Assembly: GCF_030814995.1 (NCBI RefSeq)
Contig: NZ_JAUSVX010000023.1
Span: 1-64,000, forward strand
Length of the DNA: 64,000 bases
Direction: 5' to 3'
Origin: Labrys wisconsinensis
GTDB taxonomy: Bacteria; Pseudomonadota; Alphaproteobacteria; Rhizobiales; Labraceae
Made by a program: the position numbers and the translations under genes. The notes beneath the pieces were generated by a model, which had not been told where the DNA came from, ran no database searches, and was given only the letters and a program-made list of their open reading frames with translations. Below, in pieces: positions 1-9,092 of the stretch (positions are counted from its first letter, which is position 1; every line of letters begins with the position of its first letter).

Positions 1-20
1 GGCTCGAAGGCTCTGCTCAT
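1..20 (-). CDS. 5' end of an unidentified minus-strand gene (runs off the window)
   Basis: Read on the minus strand, an ATG at 18-20 is preceded by an AGGAG Shine-Dalgarno sequence about 7 nt upstream. Only six codons (M-S-R-A-F-E) lie inside the window, so no function can be assigned. It would be the next gene downstream of pal, but about 290 nt of repeat-bearing DNA separates them, so it is probably transcribed on its own. The start could be fortuitous. Confidence 0.3.
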
Positions 21-94
21 CGGGCGCTCCTGTCGCTGTCGTGGAAAACCGCTCAGGATCTCAGATCCGCAACCGCCACGCCCCATAGAATCTT

Positions 95-226
95 GTTCCG
101 CCCATCCACGCGAACACCGCCGGCTGAAGACAGAGCGGCGGTATCGGGTGCGAAATGCCGCTATCTTCAGTGTTCGCATGGATGGCCGGGTCAAGCCCGG
201 CCATGACGGAACCGTTACGGCAAGAA
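95..226. repeat. BIME-like paired palindromic repeat, copy 1
   Basis: The core ATGGCCGGG (182-190), TCAAG, CCCGGCCAT (196-204) is a perfect palindrome. It is flanked by GTTCGCATGGATGG on one side and ATGACGGAACCGTTACGG on the other. An inverted partial unit (CATCCACGCGAACACC) lies at about 103-118, and CTGAAGA (124-130) pairs with TCTTCAG (164-170). The same unit recurs near 34189, 37450, 42811 and 44670. The rest of 1-311 shows no credible gene. Confidence 0.8.
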
Positions 227-311
227 CGGCAACGGTCGCGCGACCCGCGACGGCCCCCCACGAAAACGGCGCCCGCAGGCGCCGCTCTCTTCATCCGTCG
301 GGCGGCCCGCC

Positions 312-830
312 TCAGGAGGCGGCGGCGCCGTTCAGCACGGTGACGGCGCGGCGGTTCTGCGTCCAGCAGGATTCGTCGTTGCAGGTCGCCACCGGGCGCT
401 CCTTGCCGTAGGAGATGGTGCGCATGCGCCCGGCCGGGATGCCCTGCGCCATCAGATAGTCGCGCACCGCCTGGGCGCGACGGGCGCCGAGGGCGATGTT
501 GTACTCGCGGGTGCCGCGCTCGTCGGCATGGCCCTCGACGGTGATGGTGTAGCGCGGATATTGCCGCAGCCACTGCGCCTGCTTGGAGAGCGTCGACTGG
601 GCCTGGCCGGTGAGGTCCGACTGGTCCTCCAGGAAGAAGACGCGGTCGCCGACGTTGACGACGAAGTCCTGCTGGCTGCCCGGCCGCGCCACCCCGCCCG
701 CGCCCAGTCCGCCGGCGCCGTCGAGGCCGCCATTGGCCGCGGTGTTCTTGGCGCAGGCGCCCAGCGCCAGGACGGTGGACAGCACGGCCACAAAGCGCAG
801 GCCGCGCACGATACGCAGGGAATTGAGCAT
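312..830 (-). CDS. pal: Peptidoglycan-associated lipoprotein Pal
   Basis: Outer-membrane lipoprotein of the Tol-Pal complex, which links the outer membrane to peptidoglycan and helps it invaginate at division. The 172-residue product has a lipoprotein signal ending LALGAC, then a Gly-rich linker and a C-terminal OmpA-like domain with VEGHADERG and the conserved ALGARRAQAVRDYL helix. The ATG at 830 is chosen because GAGGAG lies about 8 nt upstream and the signal peptide begins there; an in-frame extension to 935 has no such features. pal is not contiguous with tolB: an Rrf2 regulator, sulfate transport genes and vapBC lie between, although the usual order is tolQRAB-pal. Confidence 0.95.
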   Translation of the reverse strand: MLNSLRIVRGLRFVAVLSTVLALGACAKNTAANGGLDGAGGLGAGGVARPGSQQDFVVNVGDRVFFLEDQSDLTGQAQSTLSKQAQWLRQYPRYTITVEGHADERGTREYNIALGARRAQAVRDYLMAQGIPAGRMRTISYGKERPVATCNDESCWTQNRRAVTVLNGAAAS

Positions 831-1120
831 TCCGGTCACTCCTCGGGGGGCTCGAATGTGGTGAACGAGGATTAGCGAAGCGCGGTTAATCGAAGGTTCT
901 GGAAACTCTGCCCGCAGGCCGCACGACCGCGTCACAGCCCTGCAACGGGTCTCGATCGATGGCTTTCAACGACCGTGGTTAATGGAATGCTAACCAAATC
1001 GGGCGGCAAGGTGGCCGCCGGGCGGCAGCCCCGCGACGGCGCGCCAGCGCCGCTGACTGTTGCATAAATGCATCACTCGCGGCAGTGGTCCGCGGCGGCG
1101 CGCTCCTGTAGATCAGAGGC
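831..1120. promoter_or_regulatory. Divergent pal / rrf2 intergenic region with CtrA-like TTAA-N7-CTAA motif
   Basis: This 290-nt gap separates divergent pal and the Rrf2 gene and so must hold both promoters. Bases 979-993 read TTAA-N7-CTAA inside a wider TGGTTA-N9-TAACCA inverted repeat (976-996). That is one mismatch from the TTAA-N7-TTAA consensus known for the alphaproteobacterial cell-cycle regulator CtrA. A similar motif precedes tolQ (14749-14763). CtrA control is inferred only. Confidence 0.4.
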
Positions 1121-1579
1121 ATGATTTCCCAGAAAGCCCGCTATGCCTTCAAGGCGCTGTTCGCCCTGGTCCGCGCCGGCGACCGCGTGGTGCAGGCCCG
1201 CGAGATCGCGAGCACCGAGCAGATCCCGCAGAGCTTCCTGGAGCAGATCCTGCTCGATCTGCGGCGCGGCGGCCTCGTCGGCAGCCGCCGCGGCAAGGTC
1301 GGCGGCCACTACCTGGTGAAGGACCCGGCCGAGATCAGCTGCGGCCAGGTGCTGCGCCTGATCGACGGGCCGATCGCCCCGCTCCCCTGCCTCTCCAAGA
1401 CCGCCTACCGCCGCTGCGACGACTGCCGCGACGAGCGGGCCTGCGCCGTCCGCCACCTCTTCGCCGACGGCTATGCCGCCATGATCGGCGCGCTCGAGAA
1501 CGCCTCCCTGCTGGAAGCCTCGCGCCGGGCCGACGGCACGGCCGCAGCCGAGACCATCATCGCCGGCGCCTATATCTGA
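1121..1579 (+). CDS. Rrf2-family transcriptional regulator with cysteine cluster
   Basis: Winged-helix regulator of the Rrf2 family (relatives: IscR, NsrR, CymR). The 152-residue product opens with the family signature [10 protein letters not shown], then the recognition-helix region (about residues 28-60). Five cysteines occur, at 74, 90, 99, 102 and 108. The last four form C-x8-C-x2-C-x5-C, suggesting Fe-S or thiol sensing, although the spacing differs from the three-cysteine IscR set. It sits 89 nt upstream of the first sulfate-binding-protein gene on the same strand, so control of sulfate uptake in response to sulfur or cysteine status is a reasonable inference. TTGACAAT-type motifs before both sbp genes are candidate targets. 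Confidence 0.85.
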   Translation: MISQKARYAFKALFALVRAGDRVVQAREIASTEQIPQSFLEQILLDLRRGGLVGSRRGKVGGHYLVKDPAEISCGQVLRLIDGPIAPLPCLSKTAYRRCDDCRDERACAVRHLFADGYAAMIGALENASLLEASRRADGTAAAETIIAGAYI

Positions 1580-1609
1580 GCGGCGGCCACGACGGCAGGC
1601 CGATCTATA

Positions 1610-1635
1610 TTGACAATTCCGATCGACATTATCGA
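1610..1635 (+). promoter_or_regulatory. Putative promoter/operator before the first sulfate-binding protein
   Basis: TTGACAAT (1610-1617) is followed by TCGACAT (1623-1629). Both words recur before the second sbp gene (2970-2998), although the genes are separate paralogues. Sharing suggests a common regulator, plausibly the adjacent Rrf2 protein. No convincing -10 box at ideal spacing was found. Confidence 0.4.
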
Positions 1636-1668
1636 AGGTACCGGCACCTTCCCTTCCCGGAGCTGCCC

Positions 1669-2694
1669 ATGTCGCTTCCCTTCCCCATCGGCCGCCTGGC
1701 GCGGCTGGCGCTGGCGGCCGGCCTTGCCGCAGGCCTGGCCGGCGCCGCGCCCGCCGCCGAGCTGCTCAACGTCTCCTATGATCCGACGCGCGAGCTCTAC
1801 AAGGAGATCAACACCGCCTTCGCCGCCAAATGGAAGGCCGAGACCGGCGAGGACGTCACCATCCGGCAGTCGCATGGCGGCTCCGGCAAGCAGGCCCGCT
1901 CGGTGATCGACGGCCTCGAGGCCGACGTGGTGACGCTGGCGCTCTCCAACGACATCGACACCATCGCCAAGGAGACGGGCAAGCTGCCGGCGACCTGGCA
2001 GGCGCGCCTGCCGCACAATTCCGCGCCCTATACCTCGACCATCGTCATCGTGGTCCGCAAGGGCAACCCCAAGGGCATCAAGGACTGGGCCGACCTCGCC
2101 AGGCCCGGCCTCAGCCTGGTCGCCGCCAATCCCAAGACCGGCGGCGGGGCGCGCTGGAACTATCTCGCCGCCTGGGGATCGGCCATCGCCGCCGGCGGCG
2201 ACGAGGCCAAGGCCCGAGAGCTGGTCGCCGGCATCTACCACAACATGGCGGTGCTCGACAGCGGCGCCCGCGGCGCCACGGTGAGCTTTGCCCAGCGCGA
2301 GATCGGCGACGCCCTGATCGGCTGGGAGAACGAGGCCTTCCTGATGCTGAACGAGTTCGGCGCCGACAAGTTCGAGATCGTCGTGCCTTCGGTGTCGATC
2401 CTCGCCGAGCCGCCGGTGGCCGTCATCGACGCCAATGTCGACGCCAAGGGCACGCGGAAGGAGGCCGAGGCCTATCTGAGCTTCCTCTACACGCCGCAGG
2501 CCCAGAAGATCATCGCCCGCAACTATTACCGCCCGATCGACGCCGCGGCCGCCGATCCCGCCGACACCGCCCGCTTCCCCAAGCTGAAGCTCATCACCAT
2601 CGACGACCCGATGTTCGGCGGCTGGGCCAAGACCCAGGCCAAGCACTTCGCCGACGGAGGCATCTTCGACCAGATCTACAAGCCGAAGGGGTGA
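1669..2694 (+). CDS. Sulfate/thiosulfate ABC transporter, periplasmic binding protein (copy 1)
   Basis: Periplasmic receptor of the Sbp/CysP family, delivering sulfate or thiosulfate to CysTWA. The 341-residue product has a Sec signal peptide ending about residue 27 ([11 protein letters not shown]). The family hallmarks [26 protein letters not shown] and [11 protein letters not shown] follow. Length matches E. coli Sbp and CysP (329-338 residues). The ATG at 1669 follows GGAG and precedes the signal peptide; the frame stays open further upstream but that part overlaps rrf2 and lacks a signal sequence. A close paralogue follows 335 nt downstream. Whether the specificity is sulfate or thiosulfate cannot be decided from the sequence. 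Confidence 0.93.
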   Translation: MSLPFPIGRLARLALAAGLAAGLAGAAPAAELLNVSYDPTRELYKEINTAFAAKWKAETGEDVTIRQSHGGSGKQARSVIDGLEADVVTLALSNDIDTIAKETGKLPATWQARLPHNSAPYTSTIVIVVRKGNPKGIKDWADLARPGLSLVAANPKTGGGARWNYLAAWGSAIAAGGDEAKARELVAGIYHNMAVLDSGARGATVSFAQREIGDALIGWENEAFLMLNEFGADKFEIVVPSVSILAEPPVAVIDANVDAKGTRKEAEAYLSFLYTPQAQKIIARNYYRPIDAAAADPADTARFPKLKLITIDDPMFGGWAKTQAKHFADGGIFDQIYKPKG

Positions 2695-3029
2695 GGTCGA
2701 GGCGCTCCGAAGAACGCACGCGACGCCTGCCGATCCCCTCCCCCTTGCGGAAGGGGAATGGCTGACGTCGAGCTTCGCCGGCCGACCCGGGTCACACGCC
2801 TCACCCCTCCCGAACCGCCCCGCGCCCCCTCGCGTTGTGTTTTGCGAAGATTGCACGCCGGCGATCGGCTTTTTCCGGCATCCGGGCCCAGAAGAGAAAA
2901 TCCTTTTCGAATCCCGGCACTTCCGCCCGTCCCGCGACGATTCTCTTCCCCGGTTGGGAAAAGTTGATGTTGACAATGTCGACTGAGTTAGTCGACATAA
3001 GGCTCGACACCGCTTCTCGGGGGACTGCC
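2695..3029. other. Intergenic region between the two sbp genes
   Basis: The gap of 335 nt contains a degenerate half copy of the CCCCTCCCCC...AGGGG repeat at about 2735-2760. AT-richer promoter DNA starts near 2850. A strong inverted-repeat operator lies at 2977-2997, described separately. No gene is supported in it. Confidence 0.6.
2970..2999 (+). promoter_or_regulatory. Promoter/operator of the second sulfate-binding protein with perfect inverted repeat
   Basis: TTGACA (2970-2975) gives a consensus -35 element. It overlaps a perfect 8-bp inverted repeat, TGTCGACT (2977-2984), spacer GAGTT, AGTCGACA (2990-2997). An operator placed between -35 and -10 fits repression. The adjacent Rrf2 protein is the best candidate ligand, because TTGACAAT and TCGACAT also occur before the first sbp gene. 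Confidence 0.55.
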
Positions 3030-4067
3030 ATGACCGTCTCGTTCCGTTTCGCCCGCCTGCGCGACCTCGTGCTGGTCGTGCTCGCCTTCGGCTTCGTCGT
3101 CTGGCTGACGCTGGGCGCCCATGCGGCCGACCTGCTCAACGTCTCCTATGATCCGACGCGCGAGCTCTACAAGGCGCTGAACCCGGTCTTCGCCCAGAAG
3201 TGGAAGGCTGAGACCGGCGAGGACATCACCATCAAGCAGTCGCACGGCGGCTCGGGCAAGCAGGCCCGCTCGGTGATCGACGGGCTCGACGCCGACGTCG
3301 TCACCCTGGCGCTCGCCGCCGACATCGACGCCATCGCCGAGATCTCCAAGAAGATCCCGGCGAACTGGCAGTCGCGCCTGCCGCACAATTCCGCGCCCTA
3401 CACCTCCACCATCGTCTTCGTGGTCAAGAAGGGCAATCCGAAGGGCATCAAGGACTGGGACGACCTGATCAAGCCCGGCGTCGCCGTGATCACCCCGAAC
3501 CCGAAGACCTCGGGCGGAGCGCGCTGGAACTATCTCGCCGCCTGGGCCTATGCCTCGCACAAGTTCGGCGGCGACGAGGCCAAGGTGCGCGAGTTCATCA
3601 CCGCCCTGTTCAAGAACGTGCCGGTGCTCGACAGCGGCGCCCGCGGCGCCACCGTCAACTTCGCCGAGCGCGACCTCGGCGACGTGCTGATCTCCTGGGA
3701 GAACGACGCCTTCCTCGCGGTCAACGAGTTCGGCCCCGACAAGTTCGAGATCGTGGTGCCGCCGACCTCGATCCTGGCCGAGCCGCCGGTCTCGATCGTC
3801 GACGGCAATGTCGACGCCAAGGGCACGCGCAAGGTGGCCGAGGCCTATCTGAGCTTCCTCTACACGCCGCAAGCCCAGAAGATCATCGCCCACAACTACT
3901 ACCGCCCGATCGACGAGGCCGCCGCCGATCCCGCCGACCTCGCGCGCTTCCCCAAGATCAAGCTCGTCACCATCGACGACCCGATCTTCGGCGGCTGGAC
4001 CAAGACGCAGGCCACCCATTTCGGCGACGGCGGCATCTTCGACCAGATCTACAAGCCGAAGTCCTGA
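3030..4067 (+). CDS. Sulfate/thiosulfate ABC transporter, periplasmic binding protein (copy 2)
   Basis: Second Sbp/CysP-type periplasmic receptor, 345 residues, with an N-terminal hydrophobic signal (about residues 10-30, cut near AHAAD). The mature part follows copy 1 almost position by position: [40 protein letters not shown] and the C-terminal [11 protein letters not shown] are shared, while the signal peptides differ. This is a tandem duplication followed by divergence. It has its own promoter/operator and is followed by a hairpin with a T tract (4144-4174) before cysT. The start has GGGGGA upstream. Confidence 0.93.
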   Translation: MTVSFRFARLRDLVLVVLAFGFVVWLTLGAHAADLLNVSYDPTRELYKALNPVFAQKWKAETGEDITIKQSHGGSGKQARSVIDGLDADVVTLALAADIDAIAEISKKIPANWQSRLPHNSAPYTSTIVFVVKKGNPKGIKDWDDLIKPGVAVITPNPKTSGGARWNYLAAWAYASHKFGGDEAKVREFITALFKNVPVLDSGARGATVNFAERDLGDVLISWENDAFLAVNEFGPDKFEIVVPPTSILAEPPVSIVDGNVDAKGTRKVAEAYLSFLYTPQAQKIIAHNYYRPIDEAAADPADLARFPKIKLVTIDDPIFGGWTKTQATHFGDGGIFDQIYKPKS

Positions 4068-4143
4068 CGCGGCGAAAGGGCTTCGGCTCGGAGGCGTTCA
4101 CCACGAAGTCCGGAGACCTTCCCTCTCCACCGACTTCGAACCT

Positions 4144-4174
4144 GCGGCCGGCTCGCGCCCGGCCGCTTCTTTTT
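4144..4174 (+). terminator. Hairpin with T tract between sbp copy 2 and cysT
   Basis: GCGGCCGG (4144-4151), a 7-nt loop and CCGGCCGC (4159-4166) form a perfect 8-bp stem, followed by TTCTTTTT. This is a canonical intrinsic terminator inside an apparent operon. It probably acts as a partial terminator or RNA-stability element that keeps binding protein in excess over CysTWA. Confidence 0.8.
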
Positions 4175-4236
4175 AGCCTTGCATCCCGGCCGCGCCTGGA
4201 GAACCCTCCGCGCCGGATGCATCAGGAGGCCTCTTG

Positions 4237-5118
4237 ATGGCATCGACCCTGGCGGCACCGGCCGCGCCCGCCGGCCGGCTGTTCCCGGGCGGCCTGGTCA
4301 AGCCGAGCGCCCTGCCCGGCTTCGGTCCAGCGCTCGGCTATACGCTGGCCTATCTCGGCCTGATCGTGCTGATCCCGCTCGGCGCGCTGGCGCTCAGGGC
4401 GAGCGGCCTCGGCCTCTCCGGCATCTGGGCCATCGCCCGCGACGGCCAGGTGGCGGCGGCGCTCAAGATCACCTTCGGCATCTCGCTGGCGGCGGCGCTG
4501 GTCAACGTCGTGTTCGGCCTCATCGTCGCCTGGGTGCTGACCCGCTACGACTTCCCCGGCCGCCGCCTGCTCGATGCCGCCGTCGACCTGCCCTTCGCCC
4601 TGCCGACCGCGGTCGCCGGCATCGCGCTGTCCTCGCTCTATGCCGGCAACGGCTGGGTCGGCTCGCTGCTCGCGCCCTTCGGCATCAAGGTCGCCTACAC
4701 CCCGCTCGGCATCGCCGTGGCGCTGGTGTTCATCGGCCTGCCCTTCGTGGTGCGCACCATCCAGCCGGTGCTGGCCGACCTCGACAGCGAGGTCGAGGAG
4801 GCCTCCGCCTCGCTCGGCGCCGACCGGCTGACCACGGTCGGGCGCGTGGTGCTGCCGCCGCTGATCCCGGCCGCCCTCACCGGCTTTGCCCTCGCCTTCG
4901 CCCGGGCGGTCGGCGAATACGGCTCGGTGATCTTCATCGCCGGCAACATCCCCTATGTCTCGGAGATCGCGCCGCTGGTGATCGTGCAGAAGCTGGAGGA
5001 GAACAACTACGCCGCCGCCACCGCCATCGCGGTGATCATGCTGCTGATCTCCTTCGCCATGCTGCTGCTGATCAACCTGGTGCAGGCCTGGAGCCGCAGG
5101 AGGTCCGGCCATGTCTGA
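4237..5118 (+). CDS. cysT: Sulfate/thiosulfate ABC transporter permease CysT
   Basis: Inner-membrane permease (293 residues) pairing with CysW. Six hydrophobic segments are visible. The binding-protein-dependent permease EAA loop reads [23 protein letters not shown] in part (about residues 187-210) and contacts CysA. The motif [14 protein letters not shown] is typical of CysT/CysU. The ATG at 4237 is chosen because AGGAGG lies 7 nt upstream; a TTG one codon earlier is less likely. It overlaps cysW by 8 nt, implying translational coupling. Confidence 0.93.
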   Translation: MASTLAAPAAPAGRLFPGGLVKPSALPGFGPALGYTLAYLGLIVLIPLGALALRASGLGLSGIWAIARDGQVAAALKITFGISLAAALVNVVFGLIVAWVLTRYDFPGRRLLDAAVDLPFALPTAVAGIALSSLYAGNGWVGSLLAPFGIKVAYTPLGIAVALVFIGLPFVVRTIQPVLADLDSEVEEASASLGADRLTTVGRVVLPPLIPAALTGFALAFARAVGEYGSVIFIAGNIPYVSEIAPLVIVQKLEENNYAAATAIAVIMLLISFAMLLLINLVQAWSRRRSGHV

Positions 5119-5998
5119 GCTCGCCATTCCGCTCTATCGCGAGCCGCCGGTCACCCGCGAGCACCGCGTCACCACCGAGACGCGCTGGGTGCGCCTGGCG
5201 CTGATCGGCGTCGCCGTCGCCTTCCTCGGCCTGTTCCTGGTGCTGCCGCTGGTCTCGGTGTTCTACGAGGCGCTGCGGCGCGGCTTCGGCCCCTATGCCG
5301 CCGCGGTCGCCGACGCCGACACCCTGTCCGCCATCCGCCTCACCCTGCTGATCGCCGCCATCGCCGTGCCGCTCAACCTCGTCTTCGGCGTGGTCGCGGC
5401 CTGGTGCGTCGCCAAGTTCGACTTCAAGGGCCGGAGCCTGCTGGTCACCCTGATCGACCTGCCCTTCTCGGTCTCGCCCGTCGTCTCCGGCCTGGTCTAC
5501 GTGCTGCTGTTCGGCGCCCAGGGCTATTTCGGTCCCTTCGTCAAGGCGCACGGCATCCCGATCATCTTCGCCGTGCCCGGCATCGTGCTGGCGACGATCT
5601 TCGTCACCTTCCCCTTCGTTGCCCGCGAGCTGATCCCGCTGATGGAATCCCAGGGCAAGGCCGACGAGGAGGCGGCGCTGACGCTCGGCGCCTCGCCCTG
5701 GCGCATGTTCCTCACCGTGACGCTGCCCAACATCAAATGGGGCCTGCTCTACGGCGTGCTGCTCTGCAATGCCCGCGCCATGGGCGAGTTCGGCGCCGTC
5801 TCGGTGGTCTCCGGCCACATCATCGGCGGCACCAACACCATGCCGCTGCACATCCAGATCCTCTACGAAGGCAATGATTCCGTCGGGGCCTTCACCGTCG
5901 CCTCGCTCCTCGCCCTGCTCGCCCTGGTCACGCTCGTGCTCAAGACCGCCCTGGAATGGCGCTATGGGGACGAGCTGGCCGCCGGCCGCAAACATTGA
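5111..5998 (+). CDS. cysW: Sulfate/thiosulfate ABC transporter permease CysW
   Basis: Second permease subunit, 295 residues, with six membrane segments. It has the CysW-typical [19 protein letters not shown] and an EAA loop around [21 protein letters not shown]. Near the end [15 protein letters not shown] is also characteristic of the family. It starts inside the end of cysT and stops 11 nt before cysA, so cysTWA is one translational unit. No regulator or extra gene is inserted. Confidence 0.93.
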   Translation: MSELAIPLYREPPVTREHRVTTETRWVRLALIGVAVAFLGLFLVLPLVSVFYEALRRGFGPYAAAVADADTLSAIRLTLLIAAIAVPLNLVFGVVAAWCVAKFDFKGRSLLVTLIDLPFSVSPVVSGLVYVLLFGAQGYFGPFVKAHGIPIIFAVPGIVLATIFVTFPFVARELIPLMESQGKADEEAALTLGASPWRMFLTVTLPNIKWGLLYGVLLCNARAMGEFGAVSVVSGHIIGGTNTMPLHIQILYEGNDSVGAFTVASLLALLALVTLVLKTALEWRYGDELAAGRKH

Positions 5999-6009
5999 AA
6001 GGGTCCGCC

Positions 6010-7128
<1,119 letters not shown>

Positions 7129-7235
7129 AGCCCGCTTCGCCCTTCGCCAGCCTTTCCTCGGCCCGCCGCAATCTCCAAAGCGTTTTGCGATTTGGCGGAA
7201 TCGCCAAGCGTCGCAAAGACGCGTCGAAACAAGGA

Positions 7236-7280
7236 ACTAGAGCAAAGCAGCGTTTCCGTCCAAACGCGCTTTGCTCTAGT
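7236..7280. repeat. Long imperfect palindrome in the cysA-symporter gap
   Basis: ACTAGAGCAAAGC (7236-7248) pairs with GCTTTGCTCTAGT (7268-7280), and the loop itself pairs GCGTTT with AAACGC around CCGTCC. That gives 19 paired positions with one bulge. There is no U tract, so it looks more like a REP-type element than a terminator. CTAGAGC-type palindromes are frequent between genes in rhizobial genomes. Confidence 0.7.
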
Positions 7281-7311
7281 GTGCGGCGCTCCCCGTCCCA
7301 CGCAGGTTGCC

Positions 7312-8298
7312 GTGCTCGCTCGTCTGAGGATCGACCCCTTCACCGTCGCCATCGTCGCCGCCGTGCTGCTGGCCAGCGTCCTGCCCGTCACCGGCCAGGC
7401 GGCGCATGCCTTCGGCATCGCCACGAACCTCGCCATCGCGCTCCTGTTCTTCCTGCACGGCGCCCGCCTGTCGCGCGAGACGGTGATCGCCGGCGCCACC
7501 CATTGGCGGCTGCATCTCACCATCCTCGCCTGCACCTTCGTGCTGTTCCCGGTCCTCGGTCTCCTCTTCAACACGGTGCTGCCCTCGGTGCTGACGCCGG
7601 CGCTGGCGACGGGCCTGCTCTATCTCTGCGTGCTGCCCTCCACCGTGCAGTCCTCCATCGCCTTCACCTCGATCGCCCACGGCAACGTGCCGGCCGCGGT
7701 CTGCGCCGCCTCGGCCTCGAATATCCTCGGCATGTTCCTGACGCCGCTGCTGGTCGGCCTGCTGTTCCACACCGCCGGGGTCGGCTTCTCCGCCGACGTG
7801 CTCGTGACCATCCTGCTGCAGCTGCTGCTGCCCTTCGTCGTCGGCCAGGCGCTGCAGCCCTGGATCGGCGACTTCGTGCGCAAGCACCGCAGGGCGCTGA
7901 GCTTCGTCGACCGCGGCTCGATCCTGATGGTGGTCTATCTCGCCTTCAGCGAGGCGGTGGCCAACAATCTCTGGCACCAGTTCTCGGCAACGGCGCTCGC
8001 CGGCATGGCCGCCGCCGACCTGGTGCTGCTCGGGCTGGTGCTGACCATCAGCACCTGGGTCAGCCGGCGCCTGGGCTTCTCCCGCGAGGACGAGATCACC
8101 ATCGTGTTCTGCGGCTCCAAGAAGAGCCTCGCCAGCGGCGTGCCCATGGCCAACGTCATCTTCGCCGGCCAGAACATCGGCGCCATCGTGCTGCCGATCA
8201 TGCTGTTCCACCAGGCCCAGCTGATGGCCTGCGCCTGGCTGGCCCGCCGCTACGCCGAGCGCTGGGCCAAGCGGCAGGAGGTCGCCGCGGCGGAGTAG
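7312..8298 (+). CDS. Bile acid:sodium symporter (SBF-like, YfeH type) family transporter
   Basis: Polytopic inner-membrane protein of about 328 residues with roughly ten hydrophobic segments. It resembles the SBF-like (YfeH/Rch1) group of the bile acid:Na+ symporter superfamily: LFFLHGARLSRETV, LPSTVQSSIAFTS, FCGSKKSLASGVPMANVIF and GAIVLPIMLFHQAQL are characteristic. Bacterial substrates are poorly known. The GTG at 7312 (MLARLRIDPF) is preferred, since the in-frame sequence upstream runs through the palindrome at 7236-7280; that start is uncertain. It may be read through from the cys operon or have its own promoter. Confidence 0.8.
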   Translation: MLARLRIDPFTVAIVAAVLLASVLPVTGQAAHAFGIATNLAIALLFFLHGARLSRETVIAGATHWRLHLTILACTFVLFPVLGLLFNTVLPSVLTPALATGLLYLCVLPSTVQSSIAFTSIAHGNVPAAVCAASASNILGMFLTPLLVGLLFHTAGVGFSADVLVTILLQLLLPFVVGQALQPWIGDFVRKHRRALSFVDRGSILMVVYLAFSEAVANNLWHQFSATALAGMAAADLVLLGLVLTISTWVSRRLGFSREDEITIVFCGSKKSLASGVPMANVIFAGQNIGAIVLPIMLFHQAQLMACAWLARRYAERWAKRQEVAAAE

Positions 8299-8343
8299 GC
8301 GGGCCCCGATCTCCGCCGCCCCTCGCTTCCCTGGGCTTGAGCA

Positions 8344-8389
8344 GCAGCACTCAGGAGTATATACTCTTGCATATACTCCTGAGTGCTGC
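8344..8389 (+). promoter_or_regulatory. VapB operator: perfect 18-bp inverted repeat
   Basis: GCAGCACTCAGGAGTATA (8344-8361) and TATACTCCTGAGTGCTGC (8372-8389) are exact reverse complements with a 10-nt spacer. The right arm ends one base before the vapB ATG. TATA-rich sequence inside the repeat supplies promoter-like DNA, so bound VapB(C) would block initiation. No separate Shine-Dalgarno sequence exists between the repeat and the start codon. Confidence 0.8.
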
Positions 8390-8390
8390 C

Positions 8391-8660
8391 ATGTCCGAAA
8401 CCCGCATCGCGAAACTGTTCAAAAACGGGGCCAGCCAAGCCGTCCGCCTGCCGGCGGAGTTCCGCTTCGAGGGTGACGAGGTTTACATTACCCGCGATGA
8501 ACGGACCGGTGACGTCATCCTGTCGAAACATCCGGGAGCCCGGGCCTGGGCTGATTTCTTCGAGCTGATGAAGACGATTGACGTTCCCGCCGACTTCATG
8601 GCGGAGCGCCCGATGAACACCCTGCCGGTCGAACGCGATCTTTTCGCCGACGAGGCGTGA
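8391..8660 (+). CDS. vapB: VapB-type antitoxin (AbrB/SpoVT fold)
   Basis: Antitoxin of 89 residues. The N-terminal half is a swapped-hairpin AbrB-like DNA-binding domain (ETRIAKLFKNGASQAVRLP, then EFRFEGDEVYI). The C-terminal half, with WADFFELMKT and an acidic tail, should wrap around the toxin. It autoregulates through the adjacent inverted repeat by analogy with the family. Its stop overlaps the toxin start (GTGA). The gene has slightly lower GC than its neighbours and may have been acquired. The start lacks a Shine-Dalgarno site, so translation is leaderless or weak. Confidence 0.9.
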   Translation: MSETRIAKLFKNGASQAVRLPAEFRFEGDEVYITRDERTGDVILSKHPGARAWADFFELMKTIDVPADFMAERPMNTLPVERDLFADEA

Positions 8661-9076
8661 TCGTGCTCCACATGCTCGATACCGACATGGCCAGCTACCT
8701 CATCAAGGGACGCTCGCCTGCCGTTGCCGCCAGGGCCGCCGAGATCGCTCCTGCCGATTTGTGCATTTCAATAATCACGCGCGCCGAACTCCTCTACGGA
8801 TTGAAACGACTGGCGCCGGATCACCGCCTGCATCTCGGCGTCCGACGCTTCCTGAACCTCGTTCGGACTCTGTCCTGGGATGCCGAGGCCGCCAAACATT
8901 ACGCGGATATCCGCCACAGGCTGGTGTCATCCGGTCAGCCGATCGGAGAGCTCGACATGATGATCGCCGCGCATTGCCTGTCGGCCGGCGCGGTCCTCGT
9001 GACCAACAACATCCGGCACTATGATCGGATCGGCAGCCCGTTGGTCCTGATCAACTGGGCAACCGGGCAAGCCTGA
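8657..9076 (+). CDS. vapC: VapC-type PIN-domain ribonuclease toxin
   Basis: Toxin of 139 residues with a single PIN domain, expected to cleave a specific RNA (often tRNA or rRNA) when free of VapB. The acidic metal-binding set is intact: D8 and D10 (MLDTD), E44 (TRAELLYG), D100 (GELDMMIAAH) and the C-terminal VTNNIRHYDRI. Translation begins at a GTG overlapping the vapB stop, which couples toxin to antitoxin synthesis. Length is typical of VapC. The GTG is preferred over an in-frame ATG five codons in (M6), which would still retain D8. Confidence 0.9.
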   Translation: MIVLHMLDTDMASYLIKGRSPAVAARAAEIAPADLCISIITRAELLYGLKRLAPDHRLHLGVRRFLNLVRTLSWDAEAAKHYADIRHRLVSSGQPIGELDMMIAAHCLSAGAVLVTNNIRHYDRIGSPLVLINWATGQA

Positions 9077-9092
9077 CGCGGCCGCCCTGCCC

